Source of the DNA: Bathynomus jamesi
Lineage: Eukaryota; Arthropoda; Malacostraca; Isopoda; Cirolanidae
DNA: 64,000 nt
Direction of reading: 5' to 3'
Assembly (NCBI GenBank): GCA_023014485.1
Contig: JAJOZX010000196.1
Span: forward strand, 1,572,501 to 1,636,500
The notes under the pieces: generated by a model
Told to the model about the DNA's origin: nothing
Database searches by the model: none
What the model saw: the letters and a program-made list of their open reading frames with translations, nothing else
Shown: positions 40,075-50,889 of the stretch, piece after piece
Layout of the letters: each line of letters opens with the position of its first letter
How positions within the stretch are numbered: the first letter of the stretch is position 1
Program-made: the position numbers and the translations under genes

Positions 40075-42033
40075 TTGAGACTCCACCGTAAACTTGAGAA
40101 GTCTGTCAGAAAATTCAAGAAGATTGAATTGGACCTTGAATTTTTAGAAATCTGCCGGAACAGTGGCGTCTTTCCTAATTTTACATATTACAAACTGTAC
40201 CGTAATTCACTCTATTCTTCCGAGTTTTATAGGTCATCCTTGGTATATTATCTTAACAATGAAATTAATTACAAATTTAAGTTTAAGCATGATATCTCGA
40301 ACAAGATTTACACTCTTAAAAGCCAATTGAAGGCCTTAGTTTCATTTTGTGACTATGTGTGCAGAGTGTCTAACATTCAAGTTTCCTCTCTTTCATATGT
40401 ACGTTCTATTTCCCGGATTCATGACCGCAAGCTTTTTAAGTTAAACCGGAGCTATTGAAGAATAGGGACCCCAGCCTTCTTTAGTTAGGCTTATAAGGCT
40501 AACTAACGAAAATATCACGACCTAACCTAACCAATCGTTAGGTTAACTGTACGCCCTTGACGATTGGTTAGGATAGGTCATGATATTTTCGTTAGTTAGC
40601 CTTATAAAGCTAACTAAAGAAGGCTGGGGTCCTTATTCTTCAATAGCTCCGTTAAACGTATCTCGCCCTTCTTTTTTGGATCCTGGTCAGGTTATAAGGA
40701 ATTTATCTGATTATACCCTGTCAAAGCGTGAAAGTTTTCTCTTGTCTCTTGGCCTTAAGTTTAAGTTTCCCAACTTGCGTTTTAAACCGACTGATTTTTA
40801 TTTTTATTTTGAAAGGATAGCCCATGATCTGAAGCTCTTCCAACCGTTGATGCTAATGATTTTGGTAAGGTTAGCCTACAACATATTTCACAATTGTCCC
40901 ATGAATTGTTTTCTAAAATTAAAGCTTTTAAGTTTTCCACAACTTTTCTGCATAGGGACGACCGAGAAATTTTTAAAAGTTTGGGTGAAAATGAATCTAT
41001 TCTCATTACTAAACCAGATAAGGGTAGTGGTGTTATGGTTATGAATAAAACGGATTATATTCAGAAAATGCTTGATATTCTTTCTGATTCATTAAAATTT
41101 CCTAAGTTAGATGAACAGGCTCGGAAAATTATTCAGCGATTGGAAGACAAGGTTAACCGTGTTTTGCTTAAGCTTAAACAGGAATGTGCTATTAACTCCT
41201 CCACTTATGATGAACTGTACGTTTCAGGCTCTTATTTAGGCCTTATGTAAGGTCTGCCTAAGGTTCATAAAGTCGGTGTTCCATTGCGCCCAATTTTAGC
41301 GTCTTATGCTTTGGCTAATTACAAACTTGCCAAATTTCTTGTCCCACTGTTATCATCATTTACCGTGAACTCGTACAGTGTTAAGGATAGTTTTTCCTTT
41401 GCCTCGGAAATTAAGAAGTTTGATATGAATTCTTTATTTATGACAAGTTTCGATGTATCTTCCCTCTTTACAAATGTCCCCTTGGATGAGACCATTACAA
41501 TTATTTTGAATACAGCTTTTCCACGGCCGGACTCACTTTTTCACGGCTTTGGCAGAGCACAGTTTGAGCAGCTTCTGAATTTGGCAGTCAAGGATAACTT
41601 TTTTAGTTTTCAAGAGGTAGTTTACCGTCAGCTGGATAGAGTGGGGATGGGGAGCCCCTTGGGTCCCGTTAATGCGAATATTTTCATGTCGCATCTTGAG
41701 GAAAAGGTCTTCTGTGAGTGCCCCCCCTCACCTTAAGCCCAAATTGTACAGACGTTATGTTGATGATACGTTTGCTCTATTCCAAACGGATAATCAATCA
41801 GTTCTGTTTCTAAGTTTTCTGAACACATTGCATAAGAACATTGTATTTACGCAGGAAAAGGAAGATGAAGGTTATATTCCTTTCCTTGATGTTTTGGTCT
41901 CCAAATCTGGCTCGACCGTTTTAACTTCTACATACCGGAAGCCTACGTTTACGGGTTTGGGTTTTAATTTTTATAGTTTTTGCGATTTTAATTACAAATT
42001 AAGTTTCATTCGCACTTTGGTGCAGAGCTTATA
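40075..42033 (+). pseudogene. Penelope-like reverse transcriptase
   Basis: Ordered blocks: LEKSVRKFKKIELDLEFL (40075 on), ITKPDKGSGVMVMNKTDY (about 41010), GLPKVHKVGVPLRPIL (41250), TSFDVSSLFTNVPLDET (41442), QLDRVGMGSPLGPVNANIFM (41630), the catalytic RRYVDDTFAL (about 41753-41776; DD at 41762-41767) and FLDVLVSKSG, STYRKPTFTG. These are hallmarks of the Penelope RT. Damage: the 205-bp hairpin at 40447, frame changes near 40830, a TAA before GLPKVHK, and a frameshift near 41735 in a C run. Confidence 0.85.
40447..40651. mobile_element. 205-bp hairpin insertion in Penelope RT
   Basis: Nearly the whole insertion is a palindrome: arms of ~90 bp (CGGAGCTATTGAAGAA outward ends, inward to ACCTAACCTAACCAATCG) around a ~22-bp loop. 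TTAAAC flanks both sides (40441-40446, 40652-40657) as a target duplication, and RT coding resumes after it. The arms contain CCTAACCTAACC, which resembles arthropod telomere sequence. No coding capacity: a snapback MITE. Confidence 0.8.
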
Positions 42034-42261
42034 ATATTTGCTCGAACTTTGCTCTGCTTCATAATAAGTTTGAATTCCTTACTGATTTTTTCTTTAAAAA
42101 TGGTTTTCCACGGGATCTTGTAGGAGGTATTATTGGTAAATTTCTTAATAATGTATATTCCCCCAACCTTACCCCAACGTATGATGTTCCTAAGAATTGT
42201 AAATATCTTGTTTTACTTGATATCTACCATTTTAACACTTTTGTGAAAAAGCAATTGTTGA

Positions 42262-42560
42262 GTGTTGAGGAAATTTTATTTTCACACTGATTTTAAGGTT
42301 GCTTTTGTAAATAATAATACCCTTGAATGTTTTTTCCGATGTAAAGACAAAATCCCCCCTGCGATGAGCTGTTCTGCTGTTTCTGTTTACCTGCTCTGGG
42401 TGTTGCCAGGGGAACTACGTTGGCAGTACAGTTCGTTCCTTGCAGGCGAGATTTTGCTCCCATATGGGTATTAGCCATAGGACAGGGAAAGTTTTATCGA
42501 AAAAGGAACAGTTTGCTATTAGAAATCATTCTATCAAGTGTGTAAGGTTGACATTTCTGT
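42262..42560 (+). pseudogene. Penelope GIY-YIG endonuclease domain
   Basis: TLECFFRCKDKIPPAMSCSA in one frame, then after a frameshift CQGNYVGSTVRSLQAR, FCSHMGISHRTGK and KEQFAIRNHSIKC in another. NYVGST is the YIG half of the GIY-YIG nuclease motif, with R nearby and H in the SHMG block as expected for the family, which nicks target DNA for Penelope insertion. A partial second copy of the C-terminal half is in the upstream repeat at 38528-38625. Confidence 0.7.
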
Positions 42561-43139
42561 TAACAATTTTAAAATTCTTAAATCATTAATATGCCCGTCC
42601 TCCCTCCGTATTTACGAATCTTTGTGTATTAAATTTTTGAACTCCAGTTTAAATACTGATTCTAGCTGTTACCCCCTTTATATTAATTAGAATACCTACA
42701 TACTAAAAATTTTTCCCTTGTGACCCTGTCTCCTTTTCGCCTGTTTTTTGGGGCTGTCAAGTGAGCTTGGTATGTTTGGTTTACTTTTGTGATTTTTCGT
42801 TTAACTTTTTATTCCGTTTAACTTTTTATTACTATAGTTTTTTAACTATTTTACGTTTGAATGTTTTTAGTTTTAATTTTTATTTTTATCACTCGTATAT
42901 TTTTGTCACATATAATTTTTAATTTTGTTTTGATTTGTGCTTATGCCTGTTTTCTGCTTTGTAATTTTAATTTTTATTCTTGAACAGTTTTAATTTTGTA
43001 CTTTAAATTAGTTTTAGTTTTCTCTTCAATGTCTGTTATTGGATTAATGTACAGTATAAGGAGTCCTGTGTGCTTCTTTTATTTTCAATTTTAATATTGG
43101 TGTTTTATTTAATTATTTTTCTAAGCCATTGGCAGCCCC

Positions 43140-43760
43140 ATTAAGCATTGAGATCATCTCTCTCTTGCCTTTAATATATAAATAAATAAATTAAATAACT
43201 GGTAACCGTTCCAGAAATAAAAATTAAAATAAATAGTGGTATCTGGCAACTCATCTATATATAAATAAATAATTAAAATAGTGGCATCTGACAACTCTCC
43301 ATAAATAAATAAGTAAAATAATAGTGGTATCTGGCAATCCTCCATATATAAATAAATAAAATAAATAGTGGTATCTGGCAACTCCCAACCCTCTATATAA
43401 CAGATGCTGGTCCCCTGTACTCGCCTAATGCGTCTGGCTGCTGCCAGGCGAACATCTCTCTCTCTCCTTACGTAAGGATACCCCTTTGTGGGGTGAGGCC
43501 GCTCCACCTTCTCCCCCAAAGACTCTCCTCCTTTTTCTTATGTTAGGTATACCCCTTTATGGGTGAGGCCGTCCCACCTTCTCCCAAAAAACTCTCCCCT
43601 TCATGCAACTTGGGGGATACCCACCCTCTTTGTTGCATAACCCGTCCCCCTTTGCAACATTCTCCCTTCCACCCTTTGCAACACTGATCAACATTTGCAA
43701 TTGCACGCTCCCTTTTTTCGCCCATACTACTCAGATGTTTGGGGCTCTCAAAATTTTGTA
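43140..43760. repeat. Minisatellite plus TTGCAA-rich block related to 3.5-7.2 kb
   Basis: 43180-43400 has four to five units with ATAAATAAATAA and ATAGTGGTATCTGGCAACTC. It is followed by a CGTCTGGCTGCTGCCAGGCGAAC block and a CTTTGCAACATTCTCC region ending GCAATTGCACG, CGCCCATACTACTC. The last motif matches the terminus (rev. comp. of AGTAGTATG) of the foldback-like element. Seemingly a one-armed or diverged relative. No gene. Confidence 0.6.
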
Positions 43761-44890
43761 AGTATAGCGTATCAGTTTTATTGTTAGTCGCAAATTACCA
43801 AACTCTCTCTCTCAGCGCCGTTTAATTTAATAACATTCACTAAATTACAATTAAATTAGTTATTTTAATAAACAAAACTCCAACCATAAATTATTTCGTC
43901 TCCTTAAGGTTGTGTCAGTAAAAAGACGGCTGGTAAAGTTTGACAGATACTCATTTACTTGTACCATTAATATTCCAAGAATAACGGAAGTAATCTTCAG
44001 TGCTTAATTTGTTTAAGTTTTTTACACATGTTTATGGAGGCGCAAGATTTTGTGGTAAAAGTTAATAATAATGGGCACTTTTTTTGTTTTATTTTGAAGA
44101 ATTAAAATGATCAATAAATCCCATACAGCCTTTTATGCCATGAATAAGTGGTTTTGGTAAATTGAAATTGTAAATAAATCTATAAATAATAGTTAAAAAT
44201 GGGACTTCTTCGTGTCGTATAGACTTATTAGATATTTAAATATTTGGGCGATTAATTATATTAGCCGAAATCCATATTGGGCTCCAAATAAATCTAACCT
44301 AACCTAACTTACAAGAAAAACATACATGTGGTTGTATGCTCTTGTAGGGGGTTGCGGTTGAGAAGCCGTTCTCCCTGATTCTTTTCTTCTATTTCTCCTT
44401 TGCCTGTGAAATACAGTAGAGCGATGTTTTTTTTATGTATGAATGCGTCCATGAGTGTGAGTGTGCACGATCGTCTTTTGTTAGCTTGAAATGAATGCAC
44501 GAGGTAAGAAAAAGAACGAAAGGGTTTGGGGAGTTTTTTGCTGTGTTAGCTGTAAAAAAGTCGTCGGTGCTGGTATTAAGACCAATCATTTTGAAAAACT
44601 AAAGTTTACTTGGTGTAGAAAGTGGAAAAAATAGAAGTCTGTTATTTCAAAGAAAACAAGATCTGTGAATATTTGGAGCTGCATTGGAGGAATTTACGTT
44701 TTGAAACCTCTCTGCGCAGAGGTTTCAAGCGCGAGCTCCAGTCAAGGCCAAAGGTTTCGGCTAAATTCTTCGGAATTGTCTGTAGCCACTAGTCATCAGG
44801 GTGGCTGCTGGTCGACCCCTCCAGTACAGTTTCACCTTGTTCCATCCATGCTAAGCACTTGTTAGAAGATTTTAGCAAAAGGAGGCTCCA
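43761..44890. other. AT-rich stretch, no gene seen
   Basis: No convincing coding. A short hairpin TTGAAACCTCT-CTGCGC-AGAGGTTTCAA lies at 44699-44726. ORFs at 44309-44865 have no family features. Confidence 0.5.
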
Positions 44891-44892
44891 AG

Positions 44893-45815
44893 CAGGGCTG
44901 CCACAAGAATTTTAGGGAAAGTAACAAAATGAATAAGCCAAAGGTAACAAATCCATCAAAAAGGTAACAAATCGCGAAAAAAAATTAAATTGTTCAAATT
45001 AAACTATTTATTAAGTCTTACCTTACTTAAAATGCTATGTTTTCTTCATCCATAGTTTTACTTTCTTGCCATTTGGATTCCTTCATCATATTTATCATTT
45101 CTTTTGATGGTTCCCATTTTGTACAATCCTGGCTTCGAAGTAATTCTTTTGTATATAAAAGCGCATTTATTGTGGATGTTTTCAATGAAGATCTATTTTT
45201 AACTTTAACATTAGTTAGTGTTGAAAATATTCTTTCGGCACTAGCCGAAGAATGAGGAAGTGAAAGGAGATCCATCATGAATTTAGATAGTAAAGGGAAG
45301 CGCTGCTTGTCCCCACACTGTTCTTTTGAATTATTATACCAAAATCTTTCTGGATTTTCTAGTCATTTTAGGCTTTTTCTCCGGTGTTTTATAATCACTA
45401 TCATAAGTTTCATCATCTTGATTTCCCTCCATATTAAAGGGATATATATATATTTTTTTATCAAAATATAGTAACACAAAATTTCACTCACTAAACAGGT
45501 TTAATATAAAATTAAAGATAAGACTGAATAAACTAAAACACTAAACACACGTGAGATCACGGAACAAAGTCACGAGAGCAACTGGAAAGAGTTGCCAATC
45601 AACGCTATATTATAACGTTAATTGGCAACTCTTTCTAATGTGCCAACTTCAGTGGTGACACTAACAGCAATAATTAAAACTTAGAAATTTACCGTTTTCT
45701 TGGAATTAGAGTTAAAAGTCTAAAACGTAACAAAATTTCCGAACGTCGTAACAAAAGTAAAAAAATGTTAAAAAGTAACAATTTTGTTACGAAAGTAACA
45801 AAAGTGGCAGCCCTG
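44893..45815 (-). mobile_element. hAT element fragment with CAGGGCTGCCAC termini
   Basis: Perfect 12-bp TIR CAGGGCTGCCAC (44893-44904) / GTGGCAGCCCTG (45804-45815). Subterminal repeats of GTAACAAA/TTTGTTAC are abundant at both ends. CTCCAAG occurs just outside each end (44886-44892, and four bases out on the right), so the duplication is imperfect. It encodes a hAT dimerisation-domain fragment at 45027-45278 on the minus strand. The transposase N-terminus and most of the catalytic core are absent. Confidence 0.8.
45027..45278 (-). pseudogene. hAT transposase C-terminal dimerisation domain
   Basis: LLSLPHSSASAERIFSTLTN, then KVKNRSSL and NALLYTKELL, match the conserved hATC block (PxSSASAERxFS). 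83 codons, probably the last ~80 residues of the transposase. Enclosed by the CAGGGCTGCCAC repeats. Confidence 0.8.
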
Positions 45816-45999
45816 GAGCCTCCAAGTGGCTGGCTGGCTGTTCAACTGAGGGTCTTGAGTTGGATACCCCCCAAAATAATTGCCCGTCCAACGTTATTCG
45901 GTGTGAACGTATTCCTTGTCACAGGATCTCGGTTTCGACTATTCGAAGATTGACCGAGAAAAGAGATAAGGATAAGAACATTGTTAAACATCTGGAAAA

Positions 46000-46140
46000 A
46001 TTTGGGAGATCTTTACAAGGAAGGAAAGGTTGAAGGCCATTGGAGTGTCAAATTTCACTGGAAAACACCTCGAGTCTGTTAAGATCTTGCTCGGTCGTCC
46101 CTTACGCGAATTGGCTTAAATTCCACCCTCTTTACGGATA
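46000..46140 (+). pseudogene. Aldo-keto reductase fragment
   Basis: KAIGVSNFTGKHLESVKILL at about 46033-46092 matches the conserved GxxRAIGVSNF block of aldo-keto reductases, preceded in another frame by EDLYKEGK (also typical, just before it) and followed by a frame-shifted NWLKFHPL resembling the (V/I)NQxExHPL motif. The three pieces in correct order but different frames indicate a pseudogene or captured exon. NADPH-binding barrel enzymes of this family reduce carbonyls; no other exons are seen. Confidence 0.55.
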
Positions 46141-46377
46141 GGCTTATTACGTTGATTTTTTTTGTTCATTTTCTTCTCTTTTCTGTGGCACGTTAAAATA
46201 TAGAAACTTATATTTTTGTATATTTCTTTTTTTGCTGTTTGTAATAAATCATAGAATTATTTGCCAAGACATTGTCGATCTCTCCGGTGAACTAAATTCC
46301 GCAGGGTTCCTTTGCCGAGCGGGAGGCTCGAAAATTTTGAGTAATCAAAAGAGACGGTTCCCACTACATAAGATATT

Positions 46378-46396
46378 TGGCTCCCGAACAGGGACC
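46378..46396 (+). promoter_or_regulatory. Retroelement primer-binding site (tRNA-Lys-like)
   Basis: TGGCTCCCGAACAGGGACC differs by one base from the primer-binding site complementary to the tRNA-Lys(UUU) 3' end used by many LTR retroelements. It lies 80 bp upstream of the gag start, so a 5' LTR should end just before it (perhaps ...CTACA at 46367), but I could not define LTR borders or find a second LTR. Confidence 0.6.
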
Positions 46397-46457
46397 TTGT
46401 AAGAGTTTGGTTTGCGGGAGGGGGATTGAGGTGGTCTGGTTTTCTTTTGGTTGAATT

Positions 46458-48037
46458 ATGGCTCAAAAGGATGAATGGTTAGCGGAGATTGACAGGTTGA
46501 AGAGTGAATTACAGTATGAAAGGAAGGAAAATGCTAGGTTGAATGAAGCTTTGGCTGGGATGAATGAGAAAATGCAGAAGATGGAGAAGGAACAGAACGA
46601 AAAAATAGAGATGAATCGGGACATGGATTTGAAATTAATGGACATACATGCTAGGTTGGGAATGGGTGGTCATACGAGGAATGAAGATATATCAGGCTGA
46701 CGGACCAAAGACCTCTACCCCGATGGAAAATATTATGAATGCAGGAAGGGGAAAGAAGCAAAGGGAAGCTGAGGGAAGAGTTAATGACGATCAGAGGAGG
46801 GAAAATAATGGGAAGACTAAGCGTGTAACTGAGGGGAAAGGGAAGAAAGTAAATCGTGTTAACAATTGAAGAGCAAGAGTGTGGATTCTTTGTATTGGAG
46901 TGAGGATGAACGTGGAAGGGTGTCTGATAGTGAGGGGGTTACGAGCACGGATGAAGATGTGCATGTACAAAAGGGGATTTTGATACGAGAGGTCCCACGG
47001 ATTGCCAAGTACAATGTGTATGGGACGAAAGATGTGAATGAGTTTTTCCGAGAGTTTGAGGCTTACTGCAGGAACAAATTCCAAGAAAGCACTCAGTATT
47101 GGGTGAAAGTTTGGAAGGGAGAATGCTTGAGTTTCATAGAACAATTATGAGTGTGGGTAAGCAAAAGTATGAGGTGGTGAAAAAGCGGATAATTGAGCAA
47201 GTGCATAGAATAAAGAGAGGTGTAGGATACAAAAGGGTGAATGATTTTGAAAAAGTGAAGATGGGAAAGAATGAAAGAGTTGACATGCATGCATATCGAT
47301 TGGAAGCGCTGGCAAGGACGAAATTTGGAGATGAAAATATAAACGAGTGTAAACCGCTGATACGGAAGTTTTTGGATACTGTTCCATCGTATGTGTCTGA
47401 ATGTATGAATGTAAAGCGAAAAGATAAGATGAACTGGAGTGGTGAGCGACTACGGTGGGATGATGTGTTGGAAACGGTGGAGGATCGAGTGTTTGAGGAG
47501 TTTGACAGGAAGGGTATGAATGATGGGTAGGGTGAGGTAAATATCGGAAGGAATGGCTCAGAAACCAAGATTCCACAGTATAAGTCATACCGAGATGCAC
47601 TGAAAGCCAATTCTGTGGAAGTGATGGCCAACTTCCTGGATGATTTTTAAAAGAAAGGTGGAGTGAATGGAATGAATGGAGGGTATAGAATGACAGACAA
47701 TGGAATGGAAATGGGCAGATGAATGATGTGAATGGTATGAATGGATGGTCGGTGAATGGGATGAATGATAGTAACTGGAATGGACAGACAACTGTGGGAA
47801 TGGGTGGTAGAGAGAATATACAATGTAACAGGTGTAGAACAAGTGGGCATGTATTGGCTGAGTGTAGGTGGACGACAGGCGCGTGTTTCCTGTGTGGCAA
47901 CTGGGGGCACCTGGCCCGAGATTGCCGCACTCCTGGGTATGAATGGAAGAGTTATGGGGAGTTTGGACGAACGAGGGGTCAGGGAAGCTGGTATTATGCG
48001 TCAAGAAGCTGTAGCGGACGGATGCCCAGTTATGCCT
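46458..48037 (+). pseudogene. LTR-retrotransposon gag with two CCHC zinc knuckles
   Basis: ORF pieces in order: coiled-coil-like N-terminus (46458-46700, MAQKDEWLAEIDRLKSEL), capsid-like region (46866-47150 VPRIAKYNVYGTKDVNEFF; 47150-47530 KMGKNERVDMHAYRLEALA), an Asn/Gly-rich linker (NGMNGW-type repeats), then knuckles CNRCRTSGHVLAEC and CFLCGNWGHLARDC (47824-47925), both CX2CX4HX4C. This matches Ty3/gypsy-type Gag, which packages the RNA. At least four frame changes; no protease, RT or integrase follows, so the element is truncated after gag. Confidence 0.75.
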
Positions 48038-48084
48038 TAATAAAGAAGTTTTGTTTTACTTTTACACACCTAAATATATATACA

Positions 48085-48094
48085 CATGCAATTC

Positions 48095-48127
<33 letters not shown>
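48085..48127. repeat. (AT)n microsatellite
   Basis: AT/TA dinucleotide tract after the gag remnant. Confidence 0.9.
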
Positions 48128-48131
<4 letters not shown>

Positions 48132-48990
48132 TTTTGTGGGCCTGATCTGCCGGGTTAGGTTACCCACTCTCCTCCCTTGTTAGGTTAGGTTACCTTGTTG
48201 CCTAATCCCCTGTCCCCTTTTGAGGGTCTAAACCCCCTCTCCCCTTGTTGTATAACCCCCTTGGAGGGTCTAACTCATACCTTGTTGCATGCAATTGATT
48301 TGGACTCTACATTTTTGCAATCATACTACTCACATTTCTGGGACATTTTGAAAACCTGATTTAGTGCTTAAATTTAGCTACAGACACAATAAGAAATATT
48401 TGTACGATTATTTATAAAACAAAACAAATAGGTGAAAAGTACTTATAAAACTTTGTACAAGACGCGCATGTCATATACTGATTGAAACAGGCTGGACAGG
48501 CTTGTTTATGTGTGACGGGGTCAGAGCTCAAACTTTGAAGCGACATCCAATATTATATGATTTGTTGAATCTTGCACCCAGTCATTTTTACTGATAATAC
48601 GTTAATGATTTGTCGATCAGCGATTGCAGTTGAGACATCTGGACGTAACAGCAGTTTATTGTGTAGTTGTTTAGTAATTTTAACGTAATATTTGATATAT
48701 ATTATCCTGCACGACTACTCCCGTTCCAGTGTTTCTAGTTGTACCTCCCCATTTGCTGGCAAACCATTGGTCTCCCCATTAAGTGCAATTCATCTAACTG
48801 CTATTTTAGCCATTTTCTGTGCCACAGTACCGTCTTTGGCACCAGTACCTCCCGAAAAGTGTAGTTCTAATGCTGCCAATTATACCTACATATTCCTGTT
48901 TTTGAAACAAAATTCAAGTTCAATTTTTTCAAAAACTGTGGATCATGGAAACATTTCGCATCCACATTCATATTCTGCCTGCAAATATCT
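48128..48990. other. TTGCAT-rich repeat terminus, otherwise no gene
   Basis: 48165-48340 has CCTTGTTGCATGCAATTG and ATTTTTGCAATCATACTACTCAC, resembling the CATACTACT termini of the repeats at 43.7 and 3.5 kb. The 121-codon ORF at 48692-49057 runs into an AT microsatellite and has no recognisable domain. Confidence 0.45.
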
Positions 48991-48999
48991 ACGAGAATC

Positions 49000-49040
<41 letters not shown>

Positions 49041-49326
49041 GCGCCTTGGTGATGTAGTGGTTAGCGTCGCTGACTATAAATCCATCGGCCCCGGGTTCGA
49101 GACCCGGTGATGGCAGCCGGCGCGCAGCAAAACCCAGCTGTTCATCCTTCCACACAATAAAGAAAGTGGTTGGTAAATAAATGAGTACCCTGGGTGGCCT
49201 AGTGGTTAAGACGCTGGGCTGCTGGTGGGGCGTGGTTCGGATTCCACCTTAAACTGTAGGTCTAAGGTGGAATGAAAAGCTTGACCTTCGTCAGAATGGA
49301 TAATTCGAGCGGAAGCTAACCAAAGG
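49041..49326 (+). mobile_element. Two-module tRNA-derived SINE, copy 2
   Basis: Module 1: A box TGTAGTGGTTAGC and B box GGGTTCGAGACC; linker GCAGCCGGCGCGCAGC, ACACAATAAAGAAAGTGG; module 2: GTGGCCTAGTGGTTAAGACG and GGTTCGGATTCC; tail TAGGTCTAAGGTGG to GGAAGCTAACC. About 285 bp, collinear with 15229-15513. It lies between two AT microsatellites (49004-49036, 49325-49460), a common SINE context. Confidence 0.75.
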
Positions 49327-49374
49327 TTATACTGTATATATATAATATATATAATAAGTGTGTGTGTGTGTGTG

Positions 49375-49422
<48 letters not shown>

Positions 49423-49460
49423 CTGTCTGTGTGTGTATATATAAACTAATATATATATAA
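49325..49460. repeat. (AT)n and (GT)n microsatellite cluster
   Basis: Alternating AT tracts with a GTGTGTGTGTGTG run. Confidence 0.95.
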
Positions 49461-49510
49461 TAAGTGATTAGCTTTTTCTGGGTACTGTCGGAGTGCGGAT
49501 TGATTACATA

Positions 49511-50886
49511 AGGGGTTCCAAAAACCTTAGCCCCCCCACCCCGCATTTGCAGCTTACATGTTTACTTATATCGAAATAGTTTTTAGTGATTATAAAAATA
49601 TATAAAATTCTTTATTTATTGCACGTATTAAAATTACTCTAGCTGATAAAGTGATAATATAATGGCTTCTCAATTAATTGGTGATTCGGAGAGGCAACGT
49701 GTGATAGATCGCATACGAGCAATAACATTTCGGGAAGCTCGTGATGCTGGAGCCACCTTTATAACACGTTCATGGGTTGCCAAAAAGTTGCGAAGAAGTG
49801 AGGACTTCGTCAAAAGAAATTAGAATAAAACTTTGGATGAATGTGAAATGGATACAACCAAATCTGGGCGCCCAAATTTGCCACTCTCTCAGGAAACAAA
49901 GGACATCATTGAAAGCGGTACGCGTAAGCGGAAAAACAGCTGTGCTAAACTTTCTAGAGAGATCGAAGTGTTGAGAGGAAAGATCGTTAGTGGTGAGATC
50001 ATTCGACTGTACCGTCATAGGCAAGGTTTAAAGCCTTGACATGAACTTCCAAAGCCAAGAAAAACTCAACTTAACATCGATGACAGAATGTGGCTTGCCC
50101 ATTATCTTGAAGATTGGGATGCGGATGATTTCATGCATTTAGCTGTCTCCGATGAATTTTTTGTTTACATAACACGTCGGCCTAACTACCAAAATGCTCG
50201 AGTGTGGGCCACAACACCAGATGAAATCGATGACAATGAACATTATCGCGAATTATTAAAAAGTCCAGACTGTGTTGGTGTGTTTGTTTTGTTCACTGCA
50301 AAGAAGCTCATGTGGGTGCTGAAGCCAAATGGTCAGAGTTGGGATGGACAGTATTTTCGTGATATTATTATATCCCAGCATGTTATTCCTTTTCTAAGAA
50401 ACCCAAACAATGTTATGGATGTCGCTCAGGTCACACTTCTGCACGATAAGGCCCCCTGCTTTAAGGCATTAGCCACTCAACAGTTGTTGCGGAACCATGA
50501 GATCGATTTCTTTGGAAATGGAGAATGGCCAGGAAATTCTCCTGACCTGAACGTCTGTGAACACATTGGATCAGTTATAAAGGACAAGGTTGAATGTCTC
50601 TTGTTTCAAGACCTGCAGCAAATCGATTTTCGAAGGATACAATGACGCAACACATTGAAACTGTTTTAGCAAATTTGCGTAACGATCAAGATCTATTCAC
50701 GTCACTTTTGGCAGGCTACCCAAAGCGAATTCAGGCTGTCTTTGAAGCCAATGGCGGGAACACCAAGTTTTAATTGTTTCTCATTAAATGCAGGATTAAA
50801 TTCTCTTTTGTAAGGTATGTTTAGTTTTACTGTACCTCTAATGGTTTAGGCCATGGGCGGGGGGGCTAAGGCTTATTGGAGCCCCG
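49511..50886 (+). mobile_element. Tc1/mariner-superfamily element, complete but dead (1376 bp)
   Basis: TIRs AGGGGTTCCAAAAACCTTAG (left) and, from the right, CGGGGCTCCAATAAGCCTTAG, both followed by CCCCCCC, are bounded by TA on each side (49509-49510, 50887-50888). TA duplication and one internal transposase gene are typical of the IS630-Tc1-mariner superfamily. Confidence 0.85.
49662..50773 (+). pseudogene. Tc1/mariner transposase, DD37E-like
   Basis: Starts MASQLIGDSERQRVIDRI (helix-turn-helix region FREARDAGATF, SWVAKKLRRS). Catalytic residues: D in AVSDEFFV, D in TLLHDKAPC, E in NSPDLNVCEHIG; 37 residues lie between the last D and E. Ends AVFEANGGNTKF at about 50770. Two in-frame stops, TAG after VKRN (49831) and TGA after GLKP (50037), both where Trp is plausible, and a frameshift near 50620 inactivate it. 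DD37E spacing separates it from classical mariner (DD34D) and Tc1 (DD34E). Confidence 0.8.
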
Positions 50887-50889
50887 TAT

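Larger units (their letters stand above)
38521..43025 (+). mobile_element. Penelope-like retroelement with repeated ends
   Basis: RT ORF (40075-42033) and GIY-YIG endonuclease (to about 42545) followed by a 3' tail. The sequence from CTCCCATATGGGTATTAG to TTTAGTTTTAGTT is present both before the ORF (38531-39865, with a hAT insertion) and after it (42459-43018), forming the direct-repeat pseudo-LTR arrangement typical of Penelope-like elements. The upstream repeat continues to 39985 with a possible hammerhead-like motif that the downstream one lacks. The element is inactive (stop, frameshifts, insertions). Confidence 0.8.

Noticed and set aside
47134..47930. Long minus-strand ORFs (up to 261 codons)
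   Set aside because: They are His/Ser/Pro-rich antisense shadows of the gag coding region, whose plus strand has recognisable zinc knuckles.
48692..49057. 121-codon plus-strand ORF
   Set aside because: Ends in an AT microsatellite and has no recognisable domain; retained only as unassigned DNA.
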